A DNA stretch of 64,000 nt from Rhodopirellula halodulae (GCF_020966775.1 NZ_JAJKFV010000011.1:62001-126000); one strand, 5' to 3'. Counted from the stretch's first letter, positions 1 through 8,763 are shown. Made by a program: numbers and translations. Notes: a model not told the origin generated them from the sequence alone.

Positions 1-2
1 TC

Positions 3-77
3 GCTGGATTGGCCGCTCGCCAGAGTGCGAAAGACAGCCAGTACCCGGTGCTTGCTCACCAATTCGCATCCGCCTGA
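3..77 (+). CDS. possible C-terminal tail of an upstream gene (partial)
   Basis: Frame 3 is open from the left edge to a TGA at 75-77 and encodes about 24 residues of ordinary composition, ending in HQFASA. A well-formed + strand terminator follows about 50 bases later, which is what the end of a + strand gene should look like. The fragment is too short to identify. Frames 1 and 2 are also open here for longer, so the frame assignment is an inference from the terminator position. Confidence 0.3.
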   Translation, partial: AGLAARQSAKDSQYPVLAHQFASA

Positions 78-420
78 CGAACAACTCGGTCGCCCCGATC
101 CAACGAAGCGACCTGCCGATCAAACGCAACGCCGTCTCGGGTTCCATCGACCTGAGGCGGCGTTTCTTTTTGGTGATGCCAAAGGATCTTTCGATCGCAC
201 GAGAGATCTTCGCGGGGCCGCGTCCCAACTTTTTCCGGGGCGGAACAGCGTGAAACGAACTCGGCGAATCGCATGAAACTTTGATCGCCAAGGAATCGGC
301 GAATTCCGCGGAATTTGCCTCAAGAATTGGGCTTGAGATTGCCTCCTCGGATTGCGTAACCCCAAAGGACCGTCGATCGGTTCGGCGGGAACGGAATCAC
401 GCCCACGGGAGCCAGCGATC
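78..420. other. intergenic region upstream of the flagellar operon
   Basis: This 343-base stretch holds the terminator at 128-171, a perfect 14-base palindrome AATTCCGCGGAATT at 302-315, and directly after it a dyad CTCAAG-N7-CTTGAG at 319-337. A GGGAG at 407-411 is well placed as the ribosome binding site of the gene at 421. No convincing sigma-70 or sigma-28 promoter was found. The open frames crossing it look like non-coding shadows. Confidence 0.5.
128..171 (+). terminator. rho-independent terminator of the upstream gene
   Basis: The arms 128-141 (AACGCCGTCTCGGG) and 151-164 pair over 14 bases, with two G-U pairs, around a 9-base loop. The 3' arm runs into TTTCTTTTT. The U-run on the + strand side sets the direction. 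It separates the flagellar operon from whatever lies to the left. Confidence 0.75.
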
Positions 421-1173
421 ATGCCTTACGGAGTCTATCTGTCGGCTGCGGGTGCGCAAGCTCAAAACCATCGCTTGCAACAAATCAGCCACAACCTGGC
501 CAACGTCGAAACACCGGGATTCAAACCCAAAGCAACCATCCTGCAGGCACGTTTCTCGGAGATGATCGAAGAGGGCATGGTCTCGCCCGGTCTGGGAGGA
601 GCCGACGACATCGGCGGCGGCGTGACCATCCAACCCGAACAGACTCAATTCGAAATCGGTGCGATCCGAACCACCGGTCGAGAAACCGATTTTGCATTGC
701 ACGACAAGAAAAGCTTTTTCGTTTTGCAACGCGGTGACGAACAACTGCTCACCCGCGCCGGCGATTTCCTGTTCGACTCCACCGGCACTTTGGTCAACTC
801 AGGCGGTGACGCGGTCGTTGGCAAGAACGGACGTCCGATCCAGATCGATCCGAGGTTGCCATTCAATGTCGGCGCCGAAGGCACCATCACTCAGGCGGGT
901 GCGACACAGCAATTGATGCTTGCACAACCGCGAAGCTATGGCGATCTGGCCAACGTCGGTGGCAATCTATTTCGCCCCTTGGCCGAGTACGACATGGCAC
1001 CCGATGGTCAACGCAACGTCGTCGCGGGATCTCTCGAACAGTCCGCCGTCAGTCCCACCGGCACGATGATGGAAATGATTGAGACATCCCGAGCCTATGA
1101 AGCCAACATCCAAATGATCAAGAACCAAGACAGCGTGCTTGGATCCTTGATCGGTCGCGTTCTGCAGAGCTAA
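421..1173 (+). CDS. flgF: flagellar basal-body rod protein, FlgF-like
   Basis: This 250-residue protein belongs to the flagellar rod/hook axial family. Its N-terminus has the typical rod signature (QQISHNLANVETPGF), in which helix-forming residues lead to the N-x-A-N-x-x-T-x-G-F core. Its C-terminus has the matching helical segment (MIETSRAYEANIQMI) that packs against it. Members are exported by the flagellar type III system without a cleaved signal and assemble into the rod crossing the periplasm. The ATG at 421 is chosen because the rod signature begins right after it and a GGGAG lies 9 bases upstream; an in-frame start at 352 would add an unconserved extension. It is the first gene of the operon and is followed by flgG 40 bases later. 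FlgF is favoured by position; another proximal rod protein is possible. Confidence 0.85.
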   Translation: MPYGVYLSAAGAQAQNHRLQQISHNLANVETPGFKPKATILQARFSEMIEEGMVSPGLGGADDIGGGVTIQPEQTQFEIGAIRTTGRETDFALHDKKSFFVLQRGDEQLLTRAGDFLFDSTGTLVNSGGDAVVGKNGRPIQIDPRLPFNVGAEGTITQAGATQQLMLAQPRSYGDLANVGGNLFRPLAEYDMAPDGQRNVVAGSLEQSAVSPTGTMMEMIETSRAYEANIQMIKNQDSVLGSLIGRVLQS

Positions 1174-1213
1174 TCGCGAATTCGTTCATCGCTCTCCTTG
1201 AAGGAAACATTGC

Positions 1214-2020
1214 ATGAGTGTTCAAACGCTGTACACCGCCGCCACCGGCATGGAGGCGATGCAGACCAAGTTGGACGTGATCGCCAACAACCTGGCCAAC
1301 ATCAACACGACCGGGTTCAAGAAAGACCGTGCCAACTTCGAAGACCTGCTGTATCGCACCGAAGTCTATCCGGGTGTCCAAGACGCAACGCAAACCCCCA
1401 CCGCGGTTGGCACGCAAGTTGGATTGGGCGTTCGTGTGACCAGCACGCAAACCGATCAACGCCAAGGCACATTGCAACAAACCGGACGAGACCTAGACGT
1501 TGCGATTCAGGGCGGTGGTTACTTCCGCGTGGTGGATCCATCCAGCCAAGAGACGATGTACACGCGAGCGGGCAACCTCGACATCAATGCCAACGGTCAA
1601 TTGGTGATGGGCAGTGCCAGCGTGGGACGCTTGCTCGATCCTCCGATCACCATCCCGCAAGACGCCACCGCGGTGGTTATCAACAGCAACGGTGAAGTCA
1701 TGGTGCGACAGCCAGGTCAAACGGAACTGACCAACCAGGGCCAAATTCAGTTGGCACAGTTCATCAACCCCGACGGTTTGCTGAAGAACGGCGAGAACAT
1801 GTATTCCGTCACCGACGCATCCGGTCCGGAACAAATCAACAACCCCGGAACGGATGGGATGGGCGTTCTGCGACAGGGCAACCTGGAAGCGTCCAACGTC
1901 GAACCGGTCCAAGAATTGATTGACCTGATCACGACCCAACGGGCGTTCGAACTGAATAGCCAAGCCGTCCAGGCGGGCGACCAAGTCATGCAAAACATCT
2001 CGCAACTTCGTCGATTCTAG
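1214..2020 (+). CDS. flgG: flagellar distal rod protein FlgG
   Basis: At 268 residues this matches the usual FlgG length (about 260). It has the full axial-protein pattern: an N-terminal LYTAATGMEAMQTKLD helix and IANNLANINTTGFK motif, a central domain, and a C-terminal NVEPVQELIDLITTQRAFE segment, the hallmark of FlgG. FlgG forms the distal rod that the L and P rings surround. AAGGAA at 1201-1206 is a good ribosome binding site 7 bases before the ATG. It sits between flgF and flgA in the order common in Gram-negative flagellar clusters. Assignment is firm from motif and neighbours. Confidence 0.95.
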   Translation: MSVQTLYTAATGMEAMQTKLDVIANNLANINTTGFKKDRANFEDLLYRTEVYPGVQDATQTPTAVGTQVGLGVRVTSTQTDQRQGTLQQTGRDLDVAIQGGGYFRVVDPSSQETMYTRAGNLDINANGQLVMGSASVGRLLDPPITIPQDATAVVINSNGEVMVRQPGQTELTNQGQIQLAQFINPDGLLKNGENMYSVTDASGPEQINNPGTDGMGVLRQGNLEASNVEPVQELIDLITTQRAFELNSQAVQAGDQVMQNISQLRRF

Positions 2021-2044
2021 TCAGCCTCTCGCGAACTCTAATCA

Positions 2045-3469
2045 GTGAACCTGATCACATTGCATTATCGACCGAACGTTTCATCCGCCTCCTTCGCGAG
2101 GTGGATGATTGCGTGCGTGGTGTGCACCTGCGTGCTGACAGGTTTCGTTTCAAGTTCACGTTCGCTGGTTGCTCAGGATCATGTCGCGGAAAACGCGGGT
2201 TCCATCGCCGGCGCCGCCATGCGAACGCCGCTGTATGGGTCCGATCCAAAGTTCAATCGCAATCCAGACCGCAAGATCCAAACGGCCTCGCACACACAGT
2301 CCATCGATGCGGACTCTCGGTGGCAGTTTGTTGTGATCGAAAACGCATTCACTGACTCAACGATCATTCGTTTGGAAGACGTGATTCGTCCGATGCACAA
2401 CCACACCGCCTCGTGGTCTCGGTTGTCCAAAGCAACCATCGGTTTGATGCCGCTGGATGGATCGCCAGCCAAGATTTCACGGGACCGATTGGCGGATCTG
2501 ATTGTCTCCGCGGAAGCGACGGCTTCACGCATTCGAATTTTGGGTGACGAAACAATCGTCGTTCGACCAAGCGATCCGGCGACCTCCACCTCGCCCCAAG
2601 CGATCCAGACGCATGCCGGATCGTACGATACGGCGTCGGTCAACCGTTTGCCTCAACCCGCCACCACGACCGGCGTTTCGCACGCGGTGCACAGTGTGGG
2701 AATGGATTCGGATCAAGGCGTCTTATCAAACACCTTTGGATCCAACGATGCACTCGACATCGAAACTCGCGAGCGCATTGAACAGTGGGTCCGCTGGGCC
2801 ATTCAAAACCATTATCGCGAATTGGACGCCGCGTTTGTCTTGGAACCCGAACTGAACGTTCATGAAATCGGTTCGCTTTCGGACATGCAAGGCATTCGCG
2901 AAGTGCGTTTTGTGGATCCGATTCCGGTGTGGTCACCCACCGACGGAGCCTCGGTGACCTGTCGTTTGCATTTGGACGCGCGAGCAGCCTCGCCCAACTG
3001 CCAGGGCGTCGTGCGAGTTAGGTTCACTCCCAAACCTCCCATCGTGATGGCTCGACAACCATTGCAGCGTGGTCACCGAGTCGGTCCGGGAGACGTGCAT
3101 TTGCAACCTTCACCCGACATGGAACTCAGCAACGACTTGGTAGCTGACCTCAATGAAGTCATCGGAATGGAAGTCGTTGGCCTGATTCGGTCGGGCATTC
3201 CGTTGCGGCCTCAAGACTTCGCGGCGCCACGGTTGGTTCGTCGCGGGGATTTGGTGGAGGTCCAAGTCACCGGCGGTGGCATTCGGGTGACGACATCAGC
3301 GAAAGCCTTGGGCGATGGAGCACAGAACGAATTGATCGAGATCGAAACGCTGACGCCTAAACGTCGCTTGCTCGCCAAAGTCGTCGAACCTTCCATTGTC
3401 GAAATCGTGACGCAGCCCAACCGCGTCCCCACCACCAAGACCACTCGTAAATGGCAGCCCACACGATGA
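2045..3469 (+). CDS. flgA: flagellar P-ring assembly chaperone FlgA (long form)
   Basis: The C-terminal third carries the FlgA/SAF-type region: a segment around residues 340-385 (QRGHRVGPGDVHLQ, then VIGMEVVGLIRSGIPLRPQD) and a beta-rich end (LVRRGDLVEVQV). FlgA is a periplasmic chaperone needed to polymerise FlgI into the P ring. A hydrophobic stretch near residues 18-42 fits a signal peptide. The protein is 474 residues, roughly twice the common FlgA length of about 220; the extra N-terminal half has no motif I recognise. The start is GTG at 2045, 24 bases after flgG. It overlaps flgH by an ATGA, suggesting translational coupling. flgA directly before flgH and flgI supports the call. Confidence 0.85.
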   Translation: MNLITLHYRPNVSSASFARWMIACVVCTCVLTGFVSSSRSLVAQDHVAENAGSIAGAAMRTPLYGSDPKFNRNPDRKIQTASHTQSIDADSRWQFVVIENAFTDSTIIRLEDVIRPMHNHTASWSRLSKATIGLMPLDGSPAKISRDRLADLIVSAEATASRIRILGDETIVVRPSDPATSTSPQAIQTHAGSYDTASVNRLPQPATTTGVSHAVHSVGMDSDQGVLSNTFGSNDALDIETRERIEQWVRWAIQNHYRELDAAFVLEPELNVHEIGSLSDMQGIREVRFVDPIPVWSPTDGASVTCRLHLDARAASPNCQGVVRVRFTPKPPIVMARQPLQRGHRVGPGDVHLQPSPDMELSNDLVADLNEVIGMEVVGLIRSGIPLRPQDFAAPRLVRRGDLVEVQVTGGGIRVTTSAKALGDGAQNELIEIETLTPKRRLLAKVVEPSIVEIVTQPNRVPTTKTTRKWQPTR

Positions 3470-4449
3470 CGCAGTGGAACCGCACTCGCCCGAACGTCCG
3501 GTTCGCCATCGTGATCGTCGGCTGTTTGTCCTTCGACATGGCCTGCACCGATGCGTTGGCGCAGAACTCGTCGTTGCTACATGGAACACCGGCGTGGATG
3601 CCCAATGCACCTTCGCGTCCGATGCCACATGCCGGTGTCGGTCCGATTGCGCCCGTCAACAATGACACGCGATCGGTTCCTGGAGTCGGCCCCAACAACG
3701 CGGTCATGCCGCCCGAGTTCCTGCCACCGGGAACTCCCCAGCGCGCCCCCGCCTCCGCTCCGTTTGCCTTTCCAGACCAATCCAACGGTTCGCAACGCGG
3801 TGCCGCCGCCAATACAACGGGCCTGGATAACAACGGATCGCCGGACGTCGCTGGCGTGGACGCGTACTCAACACCGATGACTGACCCACCCGCCGTTGGA
3901 TTGACGGGCGTGAGTTGGACCTATCAACCCGCACCGCCGATGCGTTCTTTTCGTGTGCAAGACATCGTCACCATTCGCGTCGATGAAATCACTCGCATGA
4001 TGGCCGAGGGCGAAACGGAAAAGCGTCGCGTTTCTTCGTTCCAAGCCACGTTGGCGGAATGGGTGCGTTTGACGAGCGGCGGCTTGATTCCTGACCCGCA
4101 AACCGAGGGCGACCCGACCGTGGATGCGCAGAGCACCGCTAATTCGCGAGCGGAGGCATCGGTGGAGGCTCGCGAATCGATGTCGTTCAACATTGCGGCT
4201 CGTATCGTCGACATTCGCCCCAACGGCAACCTGGTGCTAGAAGCCCGCAAACACTTTCGCGTGAACGACAACCTTTGGGAAACATCGTTGTCGGGCATCT
4301 GCCGGGCTCAAGACATCGCACCAGACAATGTCGTGCTCAGCAGGGATCTGATCGATCTCGAAATCAACAAACAAGATCGGGGCCAGATGCGAGACGGCTA
4401 CAGTCGTGGATGGTTCCAACGTGCCTTTGATCGGTTGAAACCTTTCTGA
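3466..4449 (+). CDS. flgH: flagellar L-ring protein FlgH
   Basis: FlgH forms the L ring, the outer-membrane bushing of the flagellar rod. The diagnostic part is the C-terminal half, with RVQDIVTIRVDEITRMMAEG followed by a region ending in QDIAPDNVVLSRDLIDLEI, as in other FlgH proteins. The N-terminus has a short hydrophobic segment with a possible lipobox (IVGC), consistent with FlgH being a lipoprotein. Residues 30-130 are Pro/Asn/Gly-rich and probably a linker. ATG 3466 is preferred over 3451 because it gives an ATGA overlap with flgA. It ends in a TGATG overlap with flgI, so the genes are almost certainly co-translated. Confidence 0.9.
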   Translation: MTQWNRTRPNVRFAIVIVGCLSFDMACTDALAQNSSLLHGTPAWMPNAPSRPMPHAGVGPIAPVNNDTRSVPGVGPNNAVMPPEFLPPGTPQRAPASAPFAFPDQSNGSQRGAAANTTGLDNNGSPDVAGVDAYSTPMTDPPAVGLTGVSWTYQPAPPMRSFRVQDIVTIRVDEITRMMAEGETEKRRVSSFQATLAEWVRLTSGGLIPDPQTEGDPTVDAQSTANSRAEASVEARESMSFNIAARIVDIRPNGNLVLEARKHFRVNDNLWETSLSGICRAQDIAPDNVVLSRDLIDLEINKQDRGQMRDGYSRGWFQRAFDRLKPF

Positions 4450-5588
4450 TGAAATTCGCAATGACCCACCGATCGATTTTCGCAACCGCCGCTTTGCTGC
4501 TTGTGAGTTGCTTCGCGCATGCGGCGCCGGTGTACGCTGGCGGTTTGAAACTTGGTGACCTGTGTCGTTTGAAAGGCCAAGAAACCAACACCCTGCAAGG
4601 CCTCGGGTTGGTCGTTGGTTTGCAAGGCACCGGCGATGGCGACGCCGCGCCCAAGGGCCGAGCGCTCGCACGCATGATGCAACTGATGGGCGGACCGATG
4701 GCCATGGACGCCGCGGGACGTCTGAACATCGAAGACGTGGGCGATGCCAAGAACGTCGCCATGGTGTTTGTGAGCGCGACGATCCCAACCGTGGGTGCTC
4801 AGCAGGGTGATGCTCTTGATGTCACGATCAACGCAATCAGTGCCAAGAGCTTAGAAGGCGGTTACTTGATGTTGACGCCGATGCTGGGTCCACGTGCCGA
4901 CAACCCAACCGTTTACGGCATGGCGGAAGGCCGAATCTCCGTCTCGCCGGACGCTCCGGCAACCACGGCCACCATCCAAGGTGGTTTAAAAATGGAAACC
5001 ACCGTTCGTGCTTCGTACGTTCAAAACGACCGCATCACGTTGGTGATCGATCGTGATTTCGCAGACTTCAATACGGCACACCGAATCGAAGAAGAAATTA
5101 ATAGCCTGACCTCATTCGCGATGGGCGATCGCAGTGTGTCTCGGCTGGCGAGTCCCAATCGAGACAACAACCTTTCCTCCAACGCAACCTCGCTCGCTAG
5201 GGCAATAGACCAGCTACACGTGGAGGTCATGGTGCCGCCGCTGTACCGGAACAACCCGATTAAGTTCATTGCGTTTTTGCTAGATATTCAAATCCCACTT
5301 GCCAAACACGGCAAACGCGTGGTCATCAACGAGGCGGCCGGGGTGGTCGTGATCGGTGAAGACGTTGAAATCGCACCGGTCTTGGTCACCCATCGCAATT
5401 TGCGAATCGAAGCGGGTGGCGGGGGCCGATTTGTGGAGGTTGGACCTGATGGCACTCCCGAAGCCGCGAAACTGAAAAGTTTGGCAGATGCTTTGGGAGC
5501 CTTGGACGTCCCCACGGAAGATTTGATCGCCATTATCAAAACGCTGAAAGCGAAAGGTGACTTGTACGGCGAAGTCATTTTTCGGTAG
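4449..5588 (+). CDS. flgI: flagellar P-ring protein FlgI
   Basis: FlgI builds the P ring in the peptidoglycan layer around the rod. The protein is 379 residues, close to the family norm of about 365. A clear Sec signal peptide (ATAALLLVSCFAHAAPVYA) precedes the conserved start of the mature protein, GLKLGDLCRLKGQETNTLQG and then LGLVVGLQGTGDGD. The C-terminal end (LNALDVPTEDLI-like, here LGALDVPTEDLIAIIKTL) is also typical. It overlaps flgH by TGATG and precedes a rod-binding protein gene. L- and P-ring genes together imply an outer membrane and peptidoglycan in this cell. Confidence 0.95.
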   Translation: MKFAMTHRSIFATAALLLVSCFAHAAPVYAGGLKLGDLCRLKGQETNTLQGLGLVVGLQGTGDGDAAPKGRALARMMQLMGGPMAMDAAGRLNIEDVGDAKNVAMVFVSATIPTVGAQQGDALDVTINAISAKSLEGGYLMLTPMLGPRADNPTVYGMAEGRISVSPDAPATTATIQGGLKMETTVRASYVQNDRITLVIDRDFADFNTAHRIEEEINSLTSFAMGDRSVSRLASPNRDNNLSSNATSLARAIDQLHVEVMVPPLYRNNPIKFIAFLLDIQIPLAKHGKRVVINEAAGVVVIGEDVEIAPVLVTHRNLRIEAGGGGRFVEVGPDGTPEAAKLKSLADALGALDVPTEDLIAIIKTLKAKGDLYGEVIFR

Positions 5589-5607
5589 AGACCATCGGGT
5601 CGTCACG

Positions 5608-6081
5608 ATGACGATCCACGGTCCATCGCCGTCCTCCCCTCAACCCGCTTGCCAAAGTGGGTCCCTTCCCAAGAGGCCGCCCGCCATGTCCGCCCTGTCG
5701 TCCCTGCAGTCCTCATCGCTGCCATCGTCTGCGTACCAACCGCCGATGCCATCCGCCACATCGCCGTTGTCCGCAGCGAAGCGGAGCTCCGGACTGTCGA
5801 ACTTTGAATTGTTGTCGCAGGCATCCGATGCGGAAACGGACACAGGCGAAGAACCACTCAAAGAAGCCTTCAGTGAATTCGTCGGTCAAACCTTGTTTGG
5901 CAGTCTGCTATCCACCATGCGTCAGTCCGTCGGAAAACCCGCTTACTTTCACGGCGGGCGAACAGAAGAAGTCTTTCAACAGCAAATGGACCAACACCTG
6001 GTTGAATCCATCTCGGAAGCCTCTGCCGAAACCGTCGCCGAACCCATGTTCGAGCTGTTCCAGATGCAACGTCGAGCCTAG
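5608..6081 (+). CDS. FlgJ N-terminal-type rod-binding protein
   Basis: This corresponds to the N-terminal rod-binding domain of FlgJ (Pfam Rod-binding): the region from residue 85 contains EAFSEFVGQTLFGSLLSTMR and later FHGGRTEEVFQQQMDQHL, the usual F-x-G-G-x-x-E/x-x-F-x-x-M-x-D pattern. The muramidase domain of enterobacterial FlgJ is absent, as in many non-enteric bacteria where peptidoglycan cutting is done by a separate enzyme. The first 60 residues are Ser/Pro-rich. Two starts are possible: ATG 5608 (157 residues) or ATG 5686 (131 residues), the latter with AAGAGG 9 bases upstream. The gene lies 19 bases after flgI and before a FlgN-like gene. Confidence 0.8.
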   Translation: MTIHGPSPSSPQPACQSGSLPKRPPAMSALSSLQSSSLPSSAYQPPMPSATSPLSAAKRSSGLSNFELLSQASDAETDTGEEPLKEAFSEFVGQTLFGSLLSTMRQSVGKPAYFHGGRTEEVFQQQMDQHLVESISEASAETVAEPMFELFQMQRRA

Positions 6082-6114
6082 TTCGCACATCCCTTTCACA
6101 CTTTCCTCAAAACA

Positions 6115-6645
6115 ATGACCAACGCCATGTCCGCTCCAAACACCGGGGAACATCCCACCTGGGCACAACGGGTTGCTGATTACGTCGATGAGTTGGTGGA
6201 AATCACCGAAGCGATGGATCTGATCTTGGACGAAACCCGCGTCCGCACGGTCAATCTCAAACCTGATGAAGTGGATGAGTCGACCCAGCAGCTCGCTGCG
6301 GCCATCACACAACTGGAAGCCATGGTCGAACGTCGCGACACGTTGCTTCGCGATCCAGAAGCACCACCGACGGGTTTGAGCTTGTCCGAGAAGCTATTGT
6401 CGTCGCGGCGGATCGAAGACGCTCGGCTGGCACGTCGCTGCGGAGAAGCCGCCGAGATGATCAAAACGACTCACCAGCGTGCCAATGCATTGTTTGTGTG
6501 CCAGTACCACCTGACGCAATTCCAATCCGAAATGCTGGATCGCTTGGCGGGAGTCGCCTCGCCCGCGACCTACGGCAACCCCAACGCAAAAACCGGCCAG
6601 CAGCCAAAACGCGGCGGTGGCGAATTGTTCAACGAAGCCGCCTGA
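6115..6645 (+). CDS. FlgN-like flagellar export chaperone (putative)
   Basis: The product is a 176-residue, almost entirely helical, charged protein without signal peptide. Its size, helical heptad character (residues 15-80) and position after the FlgJ-type gene match FlgN, the cytoplasmic chaperone of the hook-associated proteins FlgK and FlgL. No residue-level signature can be read, so the name rests mainly on synteny. flgK and flgL, which usually follow flgN, are not here; the operon ends and an unrelated gene starts 341 bases later. A second in-frame ATG at 6127 is an alternative start. An unrelated helical flagellar accessory protein cannot be excluded. Confidence 0.55.
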   Translation: MTNAMSAPNTGEHPTWAQRVADYVDELVEITEAMDLILDETRVRTVNLKPDEVDESTQQLAAAITQLEAMVERRDTLLRDPEAPPTGLSLSEKLLSSRRIEDARLARRCGEAAEMIKTTHQRANALFVCQYHLTQFQSEMLDRLAGVASPATYGNPNAKTGQQPKRGGGELFNEAA

Positions 6646-6986
6646 TCTGCGGCATGTGAGCTCAGGTCTGCCGGATTACGAAATTCCGGTGCACGAAAAC
6701 CCGGCGAACGAATCACTGCGAGCAACCCAAAGCCGCATGGCCAAAATCGCGTCCGCGGTTCGGCCCTGGAAAACCGGTTCTCCGTCGATTCATCCGCTTC
6801 CCGGGCATCGAATCGACGCACGGGTTGCCACTTGAACCACAGCGAATTGCCAGATCGAATTGACATGGTGACTCTGCGGAAGCTACACCAGTGACGCAGA
6901 ATTTCCCAAATAGGTAAAACGATGGTGGTAACGCGATCTTCGCGACCATCACCCCACATTGATTTTTTTGTTGAAAGGATTCCCGC
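6646..6986. other. intergenic region with hairpin and weak promoter candidate
   Basis: No gene is supported in these 341 bases. TTGACA at 6860-6865 is followed after 17-18 bases by CTACACC, a weak promoter candidate for the gene at 6987. A stem-loop spans 6921-6950: GATGGT pairs with ACCATC outside, CGCGA with TCGCG inside, and a 5-base bulge lies between. A T7 run follows 12 bases later, too far for a standard terminator. AAAGGA at 6974-6979, 7 bases before the GTG, is a good ribosome binding site. Confidence 0.45.
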
Positions 6987-7766
6987 GTGTTTGTTGCTGC
7001 TTCGACCCGATGCTGGCCAGACCTTGAATTGCAGGCCTCGATCGAACTGCTTCAGGATTTGGATTTCACTGCCGTTGAAATCGCGATTCATGAGTCGGCG
7101 GACCATTGCCGGCCGAGTGATGTGTTGACGGACGAGGACCGCGGCATTCAGTTGCTGCGTCACACTCACCGCTTAGAAATCAGTGGCTACAGCGTTGAAC
7201 TTGGCTCGACCGGCGATCAGCACTACTCCGATTTCGAAGGCATCTGCCGCATCGCCAAAGCGACCAAGGTCGTCAATATCACCGTGCCTTCCAGCGAAAA
7301 AGGCACGCCATTCAACGAAGAAGTCGAACACCTGCGACGATTGGTCGACATCGCCGAGAGCGAAGGCGTGCGGGTCAGCGTGCGTTGCATGCTGGGTTGC
7401 TTGAGCGAAGACCCAGACACTTTGTTGGTGTTGTGCAACAACGTGGATGGATTGGGTGTCACACTCGACCCCAGCGTGCCAGTGGTGGCTTCGCATGAGA
7501 ATCCGACCTCGGGCAAATCCAGCGGCGTCAGCAAGAGCTTCGACCAGATTTTGAAATTCGTCCACAACGTCCATTTGCGTGACACTCGCAAAGACGCCTT
7601 TCAAGTCAGCGTCGGTCAAGGCGAGATCGATTACGGCAAATTGGTCACGCAGCTCGAGCGAGAGAAGTACAACCGAGCTTTGACCGTGGACATGACACCG
7701 ATGACGGAACATGACCATCGCGTCGAACTGCGGAAGCTGCGACGTCTGCTTGAAACGCTGATCTGA
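6987..7766 (+). CDS. sugar phosphate isomerase/epimerase-like TIM-barrel protein
   Basis: The 259-residue product fits the xylose-isomerase-like TIM-barrel superfamily (AP endonuclease family 2 fold). Seen in order: FTAVEIAI near residue 28, a strand with RVSVRCML near residue 130, GLGVTLDPS around residue 152, a VHNVHLRDTRKD motif around residue 190 with the metal-site His, and GQGEIDYGKL near residue 212, a common feature of this family (G-x-G-x-x-x-x). These proteins isomerise or epimerise sugars or cyclitols using a divalent metal. The substrate cannot be deduced. The GTG start is backed by AAAGGA 7 bases upstream. It appears to be its own transcription unit. Confidence 0.75.
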   Translation: MFVAASTRCWPDLELQASIELLQDLDFTAVEIAIHESADHCRPSDVLTDEDRGIQLLRHTHRLEISGYSVELGSTGDQHYSDFEGICRIAKATKVVNITVPSSEKGTPFNEEVEHLRRLVDIAESEGVRVSVRCMLGCLSEDPDTLLVLCNNVDGLGVTLDPSVPVVASHENPTSGKSSGVSKSFDQILKFVHNVHLRDTRKDAFQVSVGQGEIDYGKLVTQLEREKYNRALTVDMTPMTEHDHRVELRKLRRLLETLI

Positions 7767-7879
7767 TTTCACTCAGCATCGTCTCTCGAATCCAAAGCCT
7801 CTTGCATCCCAAGCCTTTTTCGTTCAGGGCATCGCCGTTGACTGATTGTGCCATCACGTTGCCGGTCGATGCCGAGAGA

Positions 7880-8698
7880 ATGGCAGAGCGATTGACGGAG
7901 CAATTGTTGCCGACGGATTCGCGACCGCTTTCACCCTCGCAGCTTCCCTCGTGGCAACTGCATTCCAAGTGGAATGCAAACGATCAACGGCGATCCAACA
8001 TGGCGCCGCATTTGGCTTATGGTCGCCATCGGGGCCCCCACCGATTTCGTTCGCGTCACGCGGCGGTCGCGGTTTGCTTGTACCAAGACGCCAATTCGCG
8101 TTGGACAACGCCGCTAACCCGTCGTCCCACGACGCTGCGTCATCACGGTGGTCAGATTTGTTTCCCTGGTGGACGGATCGAAAAAGGCGAAACGCCAGCC
8201 GACGCGGCGCTGCGAGAGTTCGAAGAGGAACTTGGCGGACGCCCCGAGGTGCACCACTGCTGTGGCAATCTGCCGCGGCAATACGTTTACGCCAGCGACA
8301 ATCTGGTGACTCCCATCGTGTTTCTGATCCAGCCGCCGCGAAAAGATTGGCAGCCGGATCCAGTGGAGGTGGACGAGGTGATCGCGTTTCCGGTCCAAAC
8401 CGTTTTGCAACAGCAGCAGCCTCCCATTCGGCAGTCAGCCGCCGAAGAGTCGTGTCAATTTGACATGATCCAGCAAACCAAACGCCTTCATTCGGCAGTT
8501 CACCCGGACCAGATTGCCGGCACGCTCCGCTTCGCCGCCCCCGCATTTCGCCAGGGTTCTGTGCGGGTTTGGGGGGCAACCGCCATCATCCTTCAGCAGT
8601 TGGCGCAGGCTTTGCGTCCGGCTTTGCGTCCGGGTTATGTGCCCACAAGGGTCTCGTCCGAGTCGCAGTGCAATCCACCAACCACCGGTGGCGAGTGA
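7880..8698 (+). CDS. Nudix hydrolase, CoA pyrophosphatase (NudL)-like
   Basis: A complete Nudix box is visible: GGRIEKGETPADAALREF continuing into EEELGG, i.e. G-x5-E-x7-REUxEExGU. It is preceded by HHGGQICFPGG, the signature of the NudL/UPF0035 subgroup, whose members cleave coenzyme A to 3',5'-ADP and phosphopantetheine. The protein is 272 residues from ATG 7880; an upstream TTG at 7802 would give 298 and cannot be ruled out. The C-terminal 60 residues (RLHSAVHPDQIAGTLRFAA) look like the usual end of the domain. trxA follows after an obvious promoter, so the two are probably transcribed separately. CoA specificity is inferred from the subgroup motif. Confidence 0.8.
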   Translation: MAERLTEQLLPTDSRPLSPSQLPSWQLHSKWNANDQRRSNMAPHLAYGRHRGPHRFRSRHAAVAVCLYQDANSRWTTPLTRRPTTLRHHGGQICFPGGRIEKGETPADAALREFEEELGGRPEVHHCCGNLPRQYVYASDNLVTPIVFLIQPPRKDWQPDPVEVDEVIAFPVQTVLQQQQPPIRQSAAEESCQFDMIQQTKRLHSAVHPDQIAGTLRFAAPAFRQGSVRVWGATAIILQQLAQALRPALRPGYVPTRVSSESQCNPPTTGGE

Positions 8699-8763
8699 CC
8701 TCGCGAAAAAGACATTGAATAGACAGAAGACCTTTGTGAAGCAGATCTTCAAATCCTCCCGCA

